Origin: Salinisphaera dokdonensis
GTDB lineage: Bacteria > Pseudomonadota > Gammaproteobacteria > Nevskiales > Salinisphaeraceae
Direction of reading: 5' to 3'
Assembly: GCF_040361215.1 (NCBI RefSeq)
Contig: NZ_APND01000001.1
Coordinates: 1,054,001-1,118,000, forward strand
Length of the DNA: 64,000 bases
Shown: piece by piece, positions 1-15,899 of the stretch
Position numbering within the stretch: the stretch's first letter is position 1
How the letters are laid out: every line of letters starts with the position of its first letter
Program-made: the position numbers and the translations under genes
Notes under the pieces: model-generated
Database searches by the model: none
The model's input: only the letters and a program-made list of their open reading frames with translations
Told to the model about the DNA's origin: nothing

Positions 1-506
1 AATCGTAGGCGTCGAGCAGCTCGCGCACTTCCATTTCGACGAGCTCGAGCAGCTCTTCGTCGTCGACCATGTCGGCCTTGTTGAGATACACGACGATGTG
101 CGGCACGCCGACCTGACGCGAGAGCAGAATGTGCTCACGGGTCTGCGGCATGGGACCGTCTGCAGCCGACACGACCAAGATCGCGCCGTCCATCTGGGCG
201 GCACCCGTGATCATGTTCTTGACGTAGTCCGCGTGACCCGGGCAGTCGACGTGGGCGTAGTGGCGCGCTTCACTTTCGTACTCGACGTGCGAGGTCGAAA
301 TCGTGATGCCACGGGCCTTCTCTTGCGAAAAAAGGTAACCCTACAGGCGCCTTGTCGATCATGTCAAACGCCGACAGCTGACTGCCGAACAAACGGTTCG
401 ACACCACCGTCAGCGCCGCCGTCAACGTGGTCTTGCCATGGTCCACGTGACCAATCGTGCCGACGTTTACGTGCGGCTTGTTACGCTCGAATTTTGATTT
501 GGACAC
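1..506 (-). CDS. tufA: Elongation factor Tu, str-operon copy (frame broken by a 19-nt insertion; 3' end outside window)
   Basis: EF-Tu is the GTPase that delivers aminoacyl-tRNA to the ribosome. The GTG start at 506 gives 54 residues that align without gaps to canonical EF-Tu, including the P-loop GHVDHGKTT, and end in FDMIDKAP. A 19-nt segment at 326-344 then shifts the frame; the zero-frame product stops after 78 codons. If the 19 nt are skipped, translation resumes as QEKARGITI and continues as normal EF-Tu through NMITGAAQMDG and the NKADM motif to the window edge. It lies 12 nt behind fusA, the usual tufA position. The same insertion is in tufB, so either the sequence is wrong at a homopolymer or something unusual happens in expression. 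Identity as tuf is certain; whether it is intact is not. Confidence 0.9.
276..505. repeat. 230-bp block identical to 16879-17108 (5' part of the two tuf genes)
   Basis: The two tuf copies align without gaps at a constant offset of 16603. From 276 to 505 they are base-for-base identical, including the 19-nt insertion. They first differ at 272-275 and carry further scattered silent differences between 1 and 275. Position 506 also differs (GTG versus ATG start). Gene conversion is usual for duplicated tuf genes. Confidence 0.9.
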
Positions 507-518
507 GGCGACTTCCTC

Positions 519-2633
519 TTATGCCTTTTGCGACTGGTTGCGGGTCAGCCCTTCGATCACATGCGACGGGGCTTCCGAATATTTCTCGAACTGCATGGTG
601 TAGGTCGCACGACCTTGGCTCATGGAGCGCAGATCAGTGGAGTAACCAAACATCTCGGAGAGCGGCACTTCAGCAGAGAGCTGCTTGCCGGTCGGGATGT
701 CATCCATGCCCTTGACGGTGCCGCGACGACGATTCAGATCGCCCATCACGTCACCCATGTATTCTTCCGGCGTGACGACTTCAACGTCCATCATCGGCTC
801 GAGCAGCACGGGCGATGCCTTGCGGGCACCGTCCTTGAACGCCATCGAGCCGGCTATTTTAAACGCGGTCTCGTTCGAGTCAACATCATGGTACGAGCCG
901 TCGTACAGCGTGACCTTCAGGTCGACAACCGGGTAGCCGGCAACCACGCCATTGGTCATCGCTTCCTGAACACCCTTGTCCACGGAGTTGATGTATTCCT
1001 TCGGAACCACGCCGCCGGTAATGGCGTTGATGAACTCGTAGCCCATGCCGGCCTCTTCCTGCGGCTCGAGCCGCAGATAGACGTGACCGTACTGACCACG
1101 ACCGCCGGACTGGCGCACGAACTTGCCTTCCTGCTCGACTTCCTTGCGGATGGTCTCGCGGTAAGCAACCTGTGGCGCGCCAACGTTTGCCTCGACGCCG
1201 AACTCGCGCTTCATGCGATCGACGATAATCTCGAGGTGAAGCTCACCCATACCGGAAATGATGGTCTGCGCGGTTTCGTCATCGGTGCGAACCTGGAAGG
1301 ACGGATCCTCCTGGGCCAGCTTCGACAGCGCAACACCCATCTTCTCCTGATCGGCACGCGACTTCGGCTCCACGGCCACGGCGATAACCGGATCCGGGAA
1401 CTCCATCCGCTCCAGGATGACCTGAGAGTCGGGCGCGCACAGCGTGTAACCCGTCGTGACGTTCTTCAGACCCACGACGGCAGCGATATCGCCGGCACGG
1501 ACTTCCTTGATCTCTTCACGCGAGTTGGAGTGCATCTGCAGGATACGACCCACGCGCTCCTTCTTGTTCTCGATCGGGTTGTAGACCGAGTCACCCGAGG
1601 CGAGCACGCCCGAGTATACGCGAATGAAGGACAGCGAACCGACGAACGGGTCAGTTGCAATCTTGAACACCAGCGCGGCGAACGGCTCGTCATCACTGGC
1701 GCGACGCTCGACCTTGACTTCTTCGTCGTTCGCGTCGATGCCCTTGATCGCCGGCACTTCGGTCGGCGCGGGCAAGTAATCAATGACCGCGTCGAGCATC
1801 GCCTGGACGCCCTTGTTCTTGAAAGCGGTGCCACAGATCGTCAGGCAGATCTCATTCGCGATGGTCCGCGCACGAAGACCAGCCTTGATTTCGTCGTTCG
1901 TCAACTCGCCATTCTCGAGATAACGATCCATCAGGTCTTCGTTGGCTTCTGCAGCCGCCTCGACCATCTCTTCGCGATACTTTTCGGCATCCGCCAGCAG
2001 GTCCGCCGGGATGTCGCGCGCTTCGAAGGTACGGCCGCCGTCATCGGCGTTCCAGTAGATGGCCTGCATGCGCAGCAGGTCGATCACGCCTTCGAATTCG
2101 TCTTCGGCGCCAATCGGCAGCTGGATCGGCACTGCCTGGGTCGCGAGACGGTCGCGCATCATCTGGACGCAGCGATAATAGTCGGCGCCCAGCTTGTCCA
2201 TCTTGTTGACAAACACGAGACGCGGGACGTGGTACTTGTTGGCCTGGCGCCACACCGTTTCCGTCTGCGGCTCAACACCGGCGTTGGCGTCCAGAACACA
2301 GACAGCGCCGTCGAGCACACGCAGGGAACGCTCGACTTCAATGGTGAAGTCCACGTGGCCCGGGGTATCGATGATGTTGATCCGGTACTGGTCCGGATAC
2401 TGCTGCTCCATGCCCTGCCAGAAACAGGTCGTCGCCGCGGACGTAATGGTGATGCCGCGCTCCTGCTCCTGCGCCATCCAGTCCATTACGGCCGCACCGT
2501 CATGCACTTCGCCCATCTTGTGGGAGATGCCGGTGTAGAACAGGACGCGTTCGGTCGTCGTCGTCTTGCCGGCATCGATGTGGGCCATGATGCCGATGTT
2601 GCGATAACGCTCGAGGGGATGCTTGCGGGACAT
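519..2633 (-). CDS. fusA: Elongation factor G
   Basis: Ribosomal translocase GTPase of 704 residues, the family's usual length. The P-loop AHIDAGKTTTTE lies near residues 17-28, with DTPGHVD near 90 and NKMD near 145. The C-terminal domains include RGQYGHVYLRLEP and the domain V region GYSTDLRSMSQGRAT typical of bacterial EF-G. It lies between rpsG (42 nt upstream) and tufA (12 nt downstream), the standard str operon order, and is presumably co-transcribed from the promoter before rpsL. A long open frame on the opposite strand is a GC-driven shadow. Confidence 0.98.
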   Translation of the reverse strand: MSRKHPLERYRNIGIMAHIDAGKTTTTERVLFYTGISHKMGEVHDGAAVMDWMAQEQERGITITSAATTCFWQGMEQQYPDQYRINIIDTPGHVDFTIEVERSLRVLDGAVCVLDANAGVEPQTETVWRQANKYHVPRLVFVNKMDKLGADYYRCVQMMRDRLATQAVPIQLPIGAEDEFEGVIDLLRMQAIYWNADDGGRTFEARDIPADLLADAEKYREEMVEAAAEANEDLMDRYLENGELTNDEIKAGLRARTIANEICLTICGTAFKNKGVQAMLDAVIDYLPAPTEVPAIKGIDANDEEVKVERRASDDEPFAALVFKIATDPFVGSLSFIRVYSGVLASGDSVYNPIENKKERVGRILQMHSNSREEIKEVRAGDIAAVVGLKNVTTGYTLCAPDSQVILERMEFPDPVIAVAVEPKSRADQEKMGVALSKLAQEDPSFQVRTDDETAQTIISGMGELHLEIIVDRMKREFGVEANVGAPQVAYRETIRKEVEQEGKFVRQSGGRGQYGHVYLRLEPQEEAGMGYEFINAITGGVVPKEYINSVDKGVQEAMTNGVVAGYPVVDLKVTLYDGSYHDVDSNETAFKIAGSMAFKDGARKASPVLLEPMMDVEVVTPEEYMGDVMGDLNRRRGTVKGMDDIPTGKQLSAEVPLSEMFGYSTDLRSMSQGRATYTMQFEKYSEAPSHVIEGLTRNQSQKA

Positions 2634-2675
2634 GAATAGTTCTCTTTTCGACTCTCGAAATGGGCCGCGCGCCGC

Positions 2676-3149
2676 TTACCAGCGGAAGTGCGAGAACGCC
2701 TTGTTGGCGTCAGCCATGCGATGCGTGTCTTCACGCTTCTTGACGGCGGCGCCGCGATGCTCTGAAGCATCCAGCAGCTCACCCGCCAGGCGCTGCGCCA
2801 TGGAATGCTCGCCACGCTTGCGCGATGCATCGATCACCCAGCGCATGGCCAACGTCGTACGACGTACGGCGCGAACCTCGACCGGCACCTGATAGGTGGC
2901 ACCACCGACACGACGGGATTTGACCTCGACAGCCGGACGGATGTTGTCCAGTGCTTCCTCGAGAATCTCGAGCGGCTCGTCGGTGCCTTTCTTGGTACCG
3001 ATCTGGGTGAGCGCACCGTAGACGATGGCCTCGGCCTTCGACTTCTTGCCGTCTTCCATGATCATGTTCATGAACTTGGCAAGAAGCTCGCTGTGATAGC
3101 GCGGATCGGGCAGGATTTCGCGGCGCGGCGCGGATGCACGACGGGACAT
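2676..3149 (-). CDS. rpsG: 30S ribosomal protein S7
   Basis: Primary 16S rRNA-binding protein that organises the 3' (head) domain of the small subunit. The 157-residue product starts MSRRASAPRR and contains the conserved segments DPRYHSELLAKFMNMIM and RVGGATYQVPVEVR, with the C-terminal basic GEHSMAQRLAGELLDA. It sits 39 nt downstream of rpsL and 42 nt upstream of fusA. In E. coli S7 is the autogenous translational repressor of this operon; no specific binding site was worked out here. Confidence 0.98.
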   Translation of the reverse strand: MSRRASAPRREILPDPRYHSELLAKFMNMIMEDGKKSKAEAIVYGALTQIGTKKGTDEPLEILEEALDNIRPAVEVKSRRVGGATYQVPVEVRAVRRTTLAMRWVIDASRKRGEHSMAQRLAGELLDASEHRGAAVKKREDTHRMADANKAFSHFRW

Positions 3150-3188
3150 AGTGAACCTTTAGGTATTCGTTGAACTAGTGCGTTCGGA

Positions 3189-3563
3189 CTAGGACTTCGG
3201 CTTCTTGGCGCCGTACTTCGAACGGCCTTGGCGGCGAGCTTCCACACCGGATGCGTCGAGCGCACCACGAACGGTGTGATAACGCACGCCGGGCAAATCC
3301 TTCACACGACCGCCGCGAATGAGCACAACCGAGTGCTCCTGAAGGTTATGACCTTCACCGCCAATGTAGCTGGCGACTTCGTAGCCGTTGGTCAAGCGAA
3401 CACGAGCGACCTTACGAAGCGCGGAGTTCGGCTTCTTCGGCGTCGTGGTGTAAACACGCGTGCAAACACCACGGCGCTGCGGGCAGCCCTGCAGCGCGGG
3501 CACGTCGTTCTTCTGGGGCTTGTCTTTGCGGCCCTTGCGGACCAATTGGTTGACCGTAGACAC
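3189..3563 (-). CDS. rpsL: 30S ribosomal protein S12
   Basis: Decoding-centre protein of 124 residues. The GTG start at 3563 is preceded by an AGGGTGA ribosome-binding site. It contains TTTPKKPNSALRK and GGRVKDLPGVRYH, the two loops where streptomycin-resistance changes arise; the lysines at both are wild type, so no resistance allele is seen. It is the first gene of the str operon here, with its own promoter (3639-3667) and a terminator-like hairpin in its leader. Confidence 0.98.
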   Translation of the reverse strand: MSTVNQLVRKGRKDKPQKNDVPALQGCPQRRGVCTRVYTTTPKKPNSALRKVARVRLTNGYEVASYIGGEGHNLQEHSVVLIRGGRVKDLPGVRYHTVRGALDASGVEARRQGRSKYGAKKPKS

Positions 3564-3585
3564 GTCGTCACCCTGCTCGATCGAT

Positions 3586-3623
3586 GAAAAATATAAAGGC
3601 AGCCCGACCGGAGTCGCGCTGCC
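3586..3623 (-). terminator. Terminator/attenuator hairpin just upstream of rpsL
   Basis: On the minus strand GGCAGC-g-CGAC-tccg-GTCG-g-GCTGCC (3623-3598) forms a nearly continuous 10-bp stem, followed by the U-rich run TTTATATTTTTC (3597-3586). It lies 22 nt before the rpsL start codon. It could end rpoBC transcripts, attenuate the str operon from its leader, or both. Confidence 0.7.
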
Positions 3624-3638
3624 GTTAAAGGACGGCGG

Positions 3639-3667
3639 ATACTAATGGTGCGGGCGTTCTCTGTCAA
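3639..3667 (-). promoter_or_regulatory. Sigma-70-type promoter for the str operon
   Basis: The minus strand has a perfect -35 TTGACA (3667-3662), a 17-nt spacer and a -10 TAGTAT (3644-3639). The predicted start near 3632 is about 70 nt before rpsL. The -35 lies in the loop of the inverted repeat 3648-3683. This is a sequence match only; no transcript evidence. Confidence 0.65.
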
Positions 3668-3683
3668 GCAGAAACGCCCGCAC
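3648..3683. other. 11-bp perfect inverted repeat between rpoC and rpsL
   Basis: GTGCGGGCGTT (3648-3658) is the exact reverse complement of AACGCCCGCAC (3673-3683), with a 14-nt loop that can pair further (CTG/CAG). On the minus strand it begins 8 nt past the rpoC stop. It has no U-run on that strand, so it looks like a processing or 3'-end protection hairpin, or a DNA-level element overlapping the rpsL promoter, rather than a classic terminator. Confidence 0.6.
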
Positions 3684-3690
3684 TTTCGCT

Positions 3691-7914
<4,224 letters not shown>

Positions 7915-8008
7915 GTCCTACTCCGGATCGTGAGGGGCATCGACACGTCACACGACGATGGGCAACCGTCGCGAGCGGCCCGGATAACCGGGCCGCCGCT
8001 ACCCGTCA

Positions 8009-12091
<4,083 letters not shown>

Positions 12092-12116
12092 GTCACTCAA
12101 CCCTCTGGTTGGACTT

Positions 12117-12143
12117 GCCACGAAACCGTGAGTGCTTCGTGGC
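12117..12143 (-). other. Stem-loop in the rpoB leader
   Basis: GCCACGAA (12117-12124) pairs perfectly with TTCGTGGC (12136-12143) across an 11-nt loop, 26 nt before the rpoB start codon. No U-run follows. In the enteric operon this intercistronic stretch carries an RNase III site, so a processing or translational-control hairpin is plausible. Confidence 0.5.
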
Positions 12144-12217
12144 CGGTATAGCGCGCGCGTGTCGGTCGGGGACAACGGGAAAAGGCCGGCAGCGTTGCCG
12201 CTACCAGCCATTTCCGC

Positions 12218-12257
12218 AAAAGCGTCAAATTATCGTGTCGAACAATTCCTTTGACGC
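12218..12257 (-). terminator. rplL-rpoB attenuator-like hairpin
   Basis: On the minus strand GCGTCAAA (12257-12250), a 20-nt loop, TTTGACGC (12229-12222) and then TTTT (12221-12218). It begins 9 nt after rplL. Partial termination between rplL and rpoB is established in E. coli and sets the lower rpoB output; this is the matching position and structure, with a short U-run fitting a leaky terminator. Confidence 0.6.
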
Positions 12258-12265
12258 GTCCTGCT

Positions 12266-12643
12266 TTACTTAAGCTCGACCTTGGCGCCGGCTTCTTCAA
12301 GCTTGGTCTTCATTTCTTCGGCTTCTGCCTTCTCGACGCCTTCCTTCAGCGTCGCCGGGGCGGATTCCACCATTTCCTTGGCTTCCTTCAGACCCAGGCC
12401 GGTGATGGCACGGACGGCCTTAATGGCGCCGACCTTGTTGTCGCCAAAGCTGGCGAGAACCACATCAAACTCGGTCTGCTCTTCGGCAGCAGCAGCTTCG
12501 CCACCACCGCCCGGCGCGGCCATCGCAACCGGTGCCGCGGCGGAAACGCCGAACTTCTCTTCCATCATTTCGACGAGCTCGACCACGTCCATCACGGACA
12601 TTTCGGAGATCGCTTCGAGTACTTCTTCCTTCGTAGCAGCCAT
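12266..12643 (-). CDS. rplL: 50S ribosomal protein L7/L12
   Basis: Stalk protein that recruits translational GTPases; 125 residues. It shows the N-terminal dimerisation helices (SVMDVVELVEMMEEKFGV), an Ala/Gly-rich hinge around residues 38-55, and the globular C-terminal domain with GDNKVGAIKAVR and GLGLKEAKEMVESAP. A strong AGGAG-like site precedes the ATG (…AGGAGCACATAATG). It is 47 nt downstream of rplJ, as in other bacteria. Confidence 0.98.
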   Translation of the reverse strand: MAATKEEVLEAISEMSVMDVVELVEMMEEKFGVSAAAPVAMAAPGGGGEAAAAEEQTEFDVVLASFGDNKVGAIKAVRAITGLGLKEAKEMVESAPATLKEGVEKAEAEEMKTKLEEAGAKVELK

Positions 12644-12690
12644 TATGTGCTCCTAATACGTTTGGGGTCGTTTGACCCGATTCAATTGAT

Positions 12691-13218
12691 TCAAGCAGCC
12701 TGCTTTTGATCGCGGACTGCAGCCACGGTGCGGGAGAGCTGGGCAACCGGCTCGCGCGTGACTCGTGCCAGCTTCTCGACCGGGCCAGTCATGGCACGCA
12801 TCAGCTGGGACAAGGCCTCGTCACGGGTCGGCAGCTTGGCCAAGCGATCGAGCTGTTCGCCAGGCAGCAACTGCCCGTTGAACGAGATCGCCGTCACCTT
12901 CAGGGCATCGTTGCTCTTGCGAAAATCGCTGACAACGCGCGCGGCGGAACCCGGATCCTCCATGGAGAAACCCAGGATCACCGGACCGACGAACGCATCA
13001 GTCATGCATTCGTATTCGGTGCCCTTCAGCGCCAGCTTGGCCAGATTGTTCTTGATCACCTTCAAGTACGCACCACCCTGACGGGCATTCACGCGAAGGG
13101 TATCCATCTGGCCAGCCGTGAGACCGCGATATTCCGCAAGCACTGCGGAATGGGCGCGCGTCGCCACGTCGCTGACTTCTGCCACCATGGCCTGCTTGGC
13201 TTGAAAACTCATGGCCAT
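12691..13218 (-). CDS. rplJ: 50S ribosomal protein L10
   Basis: Stalk base protein anchoring L7/L12 dimers to 23S rRNA; 175 residues from the chosen start. Three in-frame ATGs lie close together; AAGGAG (13228-13233) is 8 nt from the ATG at 13218 but only 2 nt from the one at 13224, so MAMSFQAKQAMVAEV is preferred. Conserved features include YECMTDAFVGP and the C-terminal helix LSRTVAAVRDQK. The open frame extends upstream to 13323 without homology. It is probably autogenously controlled through its leader. Confidence 0.95.
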   Translation of the reverse strand: MAMSFQAKQAMVAEVSDVATRAHSAVLAEYRGLTAGQMDTLRVNARQGGAYLKVIKNNLAKLALKGTEYECMTDAFVGPVILGFSMEDPGSAARVVSDFRKSNDALKVTAISFNGQLLPGEQLDRLAKLPTRDEALSQLMRAMTGPVEKLARVTREPVAQLSRTVAAVRDQKQAA

Positions 13219-13486
13219 AGTCATCACTCCTTGAGCAAACCGACGACACATGTCGCCGGATGATTGATCGAGCACATCCGAAGACATGCCCGTCGACGAC
13301 TGCCGCGCAACCTTTCGGCGCATACGACATACGTCATCTACGTAGGCTGGCGTCGTCGCCTTTAAGAACCGACTCCTTCGGCTCGCCTAACGGTCTTTGA
13401 CAACGCAGCCACCGAAGAGCGGGCTACGCTACAAAGAACTACGGCGTCGGCGCCCGACGGCTAGACCGCCGGACAACCCACGTCAC
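13219..13486 (-). other. rplA-rplJ intergenic leader
   Basis: 268 nt without a gene between rplA and rplJ. In E. coli the corresponding leader binds the L10-L7/L12 complex and represses translation of rplJ. Its length and position fit; I did not identify the specific kink-turn fold and saw no convincing promoter. Confidence 0.4.
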
Positions 13487-14182
13487 TTACGCTGCCGCGC
13501 CGGACGCGTCCACGGCAAGACCGGGACCCATCGTGGTGGACAGCGAAACCTTCTTGAAATAAACGCCCTTGGCATTGGCCGGCTTGGCCTTGCGCAGATC
13601 CGACATCAGCGCGGCAAGGTTTTCCTTGAGCGCGTTGTTGTCGAAATCCACCTTGCCGATGGCGCAATGAATGATGCCGGCCTTGTCGGTGCGGTACTGC
13701 ACCTGACCCGCCTTGGCGTTCTGCACTGCGGTCTCGACATCGGCCGTGACCGTACCCGTCTTCGGGTTCGGCATCAGGCCCTTCGGACCCAGAATCTGAC
13801 CCAGACGACCCACAACCGGCATCGCGTCCGGCGTGGCAACGACCATGTCGAAGTTGATCTCGCCAGCCTGGACCTGTTCGGCCAGATCTTCGAGACCGAC
13901 AACGTCGGCGCCGGCGGCCTTGGCCTTTTCGGCGTTGTCACCCTGGGTGAACACGGCCACACGAACACTCTTGCCGGTGCCGTGCGGCATCACGGTCGAG
14001 CCACGAACGTTCTGATCGGACTTGCGCGCGTTCACGCCCAGGTTGACCGACACTTCGACCGACTCGGTGAACTTTGCACTGGCCAGCTTCTTGAGCAGCT
14101 CGAGCGCCTCGTCGACCGGGTAGACCTTGATCGGATCGATCTGATCGCGGATGGCTGCCTTGCGCTTGGAAATCTTCGCCAT
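13487..14182 (-). CDS. rplA: 50S ribosomal protein L1
   Basis: L1 stalk protein that binds 23S rRNA and moves deacylated tRNA at the E site; 231 residues. Recognisable segments are MAKISKRKAAIRDQ, the GTGKSVRVAVF strand, GRLGQILGPKGLMPNPK (the family signature) and VEFRTDK-like YRTDKAGIIHCAIGK. It starts 3 nt after rplK. In E. coli L1 represses translation of rplKA by binding the mRNA leader. Confidence 0.98.
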   Translation of the reverse strand: MAKISKRKAAIRDQIDPIKVYPVDEALELLKKLASAKFTESVEVSVNLGVNARKSDQNVRGSTVMPHGTGKSVRVAVFTQGDNAEKAKAAGADVVGLEDLAEQVQAGEINFDMVVATPDAMPVVGRLGQILGPKGLMPNPKTGTVTADVETAVQNAKAGQVQYRTDKAGIIHCAIGKVDFDNNALKENLAALMSDLRKAKPANAKGVYFKKVSLSTTMGPGLAVDASGAAA

Positions 14183-14185
14183 GAC

Positions 14186-14614
14186 TTAGCCCTCCACCTT
14201 GATGCCCATGGAACGGGCACTGCCTGCAATGATGCGAACCGCAGCGTCCATGTCGGCCGCGTTGAGATCGGCCCACTTGGTCTCGGCGATCTCTTCGACC
14301 TGCGCACGGGTGACCACACCCACTTTCTCGCGCAGCGGATCGGCGGCACCGCTGGAAATCTTGGCAGCCTTCTTCAGCAGAATCGAAGCCGGCGGCGTCT
14401 TCTTGACGAACGAGAAGCTGCGATCCGAGAACACCGTGATGACCACGGGCGTCGGCAGACCGGGCTCCATGTCCTGCGTTTCGGCGTTGAACGCCTTGCA
14501 GAACTCCATGATGTTAACGCCGTGCTGACCCAAAGCCGGGCCCACGGGGGGACTCGGATTGGCCTTGCCGGCCGGGATCTGCAGCTTGATATAGCCTGCA
14601 ATCTTCTTGGCCAT
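14186..14614 (-). CDS. rplK: 50S ribosomal protein L11
   Basis: GTPase-centre protein, also needed for RelA activation; 142 residues as expected. The start MAKKIAGYIKLQIPAGKA and the segment PPVGPALGQHGVNIMEF are diagnostic, and the C-terminal rRNA-binding domain ends RIIAGSARSMGIKVEG. A GAAGGAG site precedes the ATG. It follows nusG after 85 nt holding a GC-rich palindrome. Confidence 0.98.
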   Translation of the reverse strand: MAKKIAGYIKLQIPAGKANPSPPVGPALGQHGVNIMEFCKAFNAETQDMEPGLPTPVVITVFSDRSFSFVKKTPPASILLKKAAKISSGAADPLREKVGVVTRAQVEEIAETKWADLNAADMDAAVRIIAGSARSMGIKVEG

Positions 14615-14675
14615 TGAACTACTCCTTCAGGTTCATGCGCCGCGGGCCTGACCCGGGCTCCCTGTGACAACGAAT

Positions 14676-14693
14676 GCGGCGCAGCTGCGCCGC
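14676..14693. other. 18-bp perfect palindrome between nusG and rplK
   Basis: GCGGCGCAGCTGCGCCGC reads identically on both strands and begins 6 nt after the nusG stop. No U-run follows on the minus strand. It may be a processing hairpin or a weak terminator before rplK. Confidence 0.5.
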
Positions 14694-14699
14694 GGCGAA

Positions 14700-15233
14700 T
14701 CAGCTCTTTTCGACCTGGTCAAACTCGAGATCCACGGGGGTCGAACGCCCGAAGATCGTGACCGCCACGCGCAGACGGTTCTTGTCGTAATTGACTTCCT
14801 CGACCACGCCATTGAAATCGGCGAACGGGCCGTCGATGACGCGCACTTCCTGACCCGGCTCGAAAACCGTCTTGGGACGCGGCTTCTCGACGGACTCCTC
14901 GACGCGATTGAGGATCTGGTCTGCTTCGGCGTCGGTGATCGGCGCAGGCCGATCAGCGGTGCCGCCGATAAAACCGAGTACACGAGGAACACTCTTGACG
15001 AGATGCCAGGTGTCGTCGTTCATTTCCATGTGCACTAGCACATAACCGGGAAAGAACTTGCGCTCGGTGGTGCGACGCTGACCATCCTTGATCTCGACCA
15101 CTTCTTCGGTCGGCACAAGAATGTCACCGAAATAATCTTCCATGCCGTGGCGTGCAGCGTATTCCTTGAGAGAATCGCGCACCTTCTTCTCGTATTGCGA
15201 GAAGGCATGAACCACATACCAATGCTTGGCCAT
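14700..15233 (-). CDS. nusG: Transcription termination/antitermination factor NusG
   Basis: Universal RNA polymerase elongation factor; 177 residues. The NGN domain starts KHWYVVHAFSQYEKKVRDSL and includes RKFFPGYVLV-like ERKFFPGYVLVHMEM. The KOW domain is near residues 125-177 with FEPGQEVRVIDGPFADFNG. It is 17 nt downstream of secE, the conserved secE-nusG pair, and sits before the L11 operon as in other proteobacteria. The domain set gives no sign of a specialised paralogue such as RfaH. Confidence 0.98.
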   Translation of the reverse strand: MAKHWYVVHAFSQYEKKVRDSLKEYAARHGMEDYFGDILVPTEEVVEIKDGQRRTTERKFFPGYVLVHMEMNDDTWHLVKSVPRVLGFIGGTADRPAPITDAEADQILNRVEESVEKPRPKTVFEPGQEVRVIDGPFADFNGVVEEVNYDKNRLRVAVTIFGRSTPVDLEFDQVEKS

Positions 15234-15250
15234 AAGAATTCGCCTTGCGC

Positions 15251-15622
15251 CTATCGGCCAGTCAGAAGTTGAACAGCCCAGGCGAGCACGATATCCAGAG
15301 CCCAGATGAAGATGGCCAGGATGAGCACCACGACGACCACCATCAGCGTGGTCTGCACGGTCTCACGCCGCGTGGGCCAGACCATGCGGCGCAACTCGGT
15401 GCGCGACCCCTGAATATAGGACCAGGCCGTCTTGCCGATTGCAGTCTGCAGCGCGATAACCACTGCAACCACTGCCCCACCGAGCAGACCGAGCACGCGT
15501 ACGAGATCGGTATGCGCCGTGAAATAGTAGTAGCCGACCATGCTCGCCAACAGCACGCCTATGGCAAGCCATAGCAGCGCGGTGTCGAGCAGGGAGCTCG
15601 TACGTTTTTCTTGGGTTGCCAT
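15251..15622 (-). CDS. secE: Preprotein translocase subunit SecE
   Basis: Essential component of the SecYEG channel; 123 residues, the long three-helix form found in enteric-type gammaproteobacteria. Hydrophobic segments occur near residues 12-30 and 35-60 and a third near 92-118. The conserved amphipathic hinge before the last helix reads TELRRMVWPTRRETVQTTL. It lies 41 nt downstream of tRNA-Trp and is co-directional with nusG. Confidence 0.96.
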   Translation of the reverse strand: MATQEKRTSSLLDTALLWLAIGVLLASMVGYYYFTAHTDLVRVLGLLGGAVVAVVIALQTAIGKTAWSYIQGSRTELRRMVWPTRRETVQTTLMVVVVVLILAIFIWALDIVLAWAVQLLTGR

Positions 15623-15663
15623 CGACGACTCGACCAGAAAGAAAGTGGGTAATGGAATTTACG

Positions 15664-15739
<76 letters not shown>

Positions 15740-15899
15740 ATGCGCGTAAACTCATTGCCCGCGAAAAAGACGGCGGATGTTATCACAGTTTCCACGTTTG
15801 GCAACTGCCCCGCCACACTCGCGGCATAGAGACACGAAAGCGACATGCCACCAGCCACCTCTCGATGACCGGCCGCATGCCGCGAATCGTGCTACTCCA

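Noticed and set aside
31..715. 205-codon plus-strand frame from 98 to 715 repeated at 15777-17240
   Set aside because: It is the antisense of the tuf 5' region and its repetition only reflects the tuf duplication.
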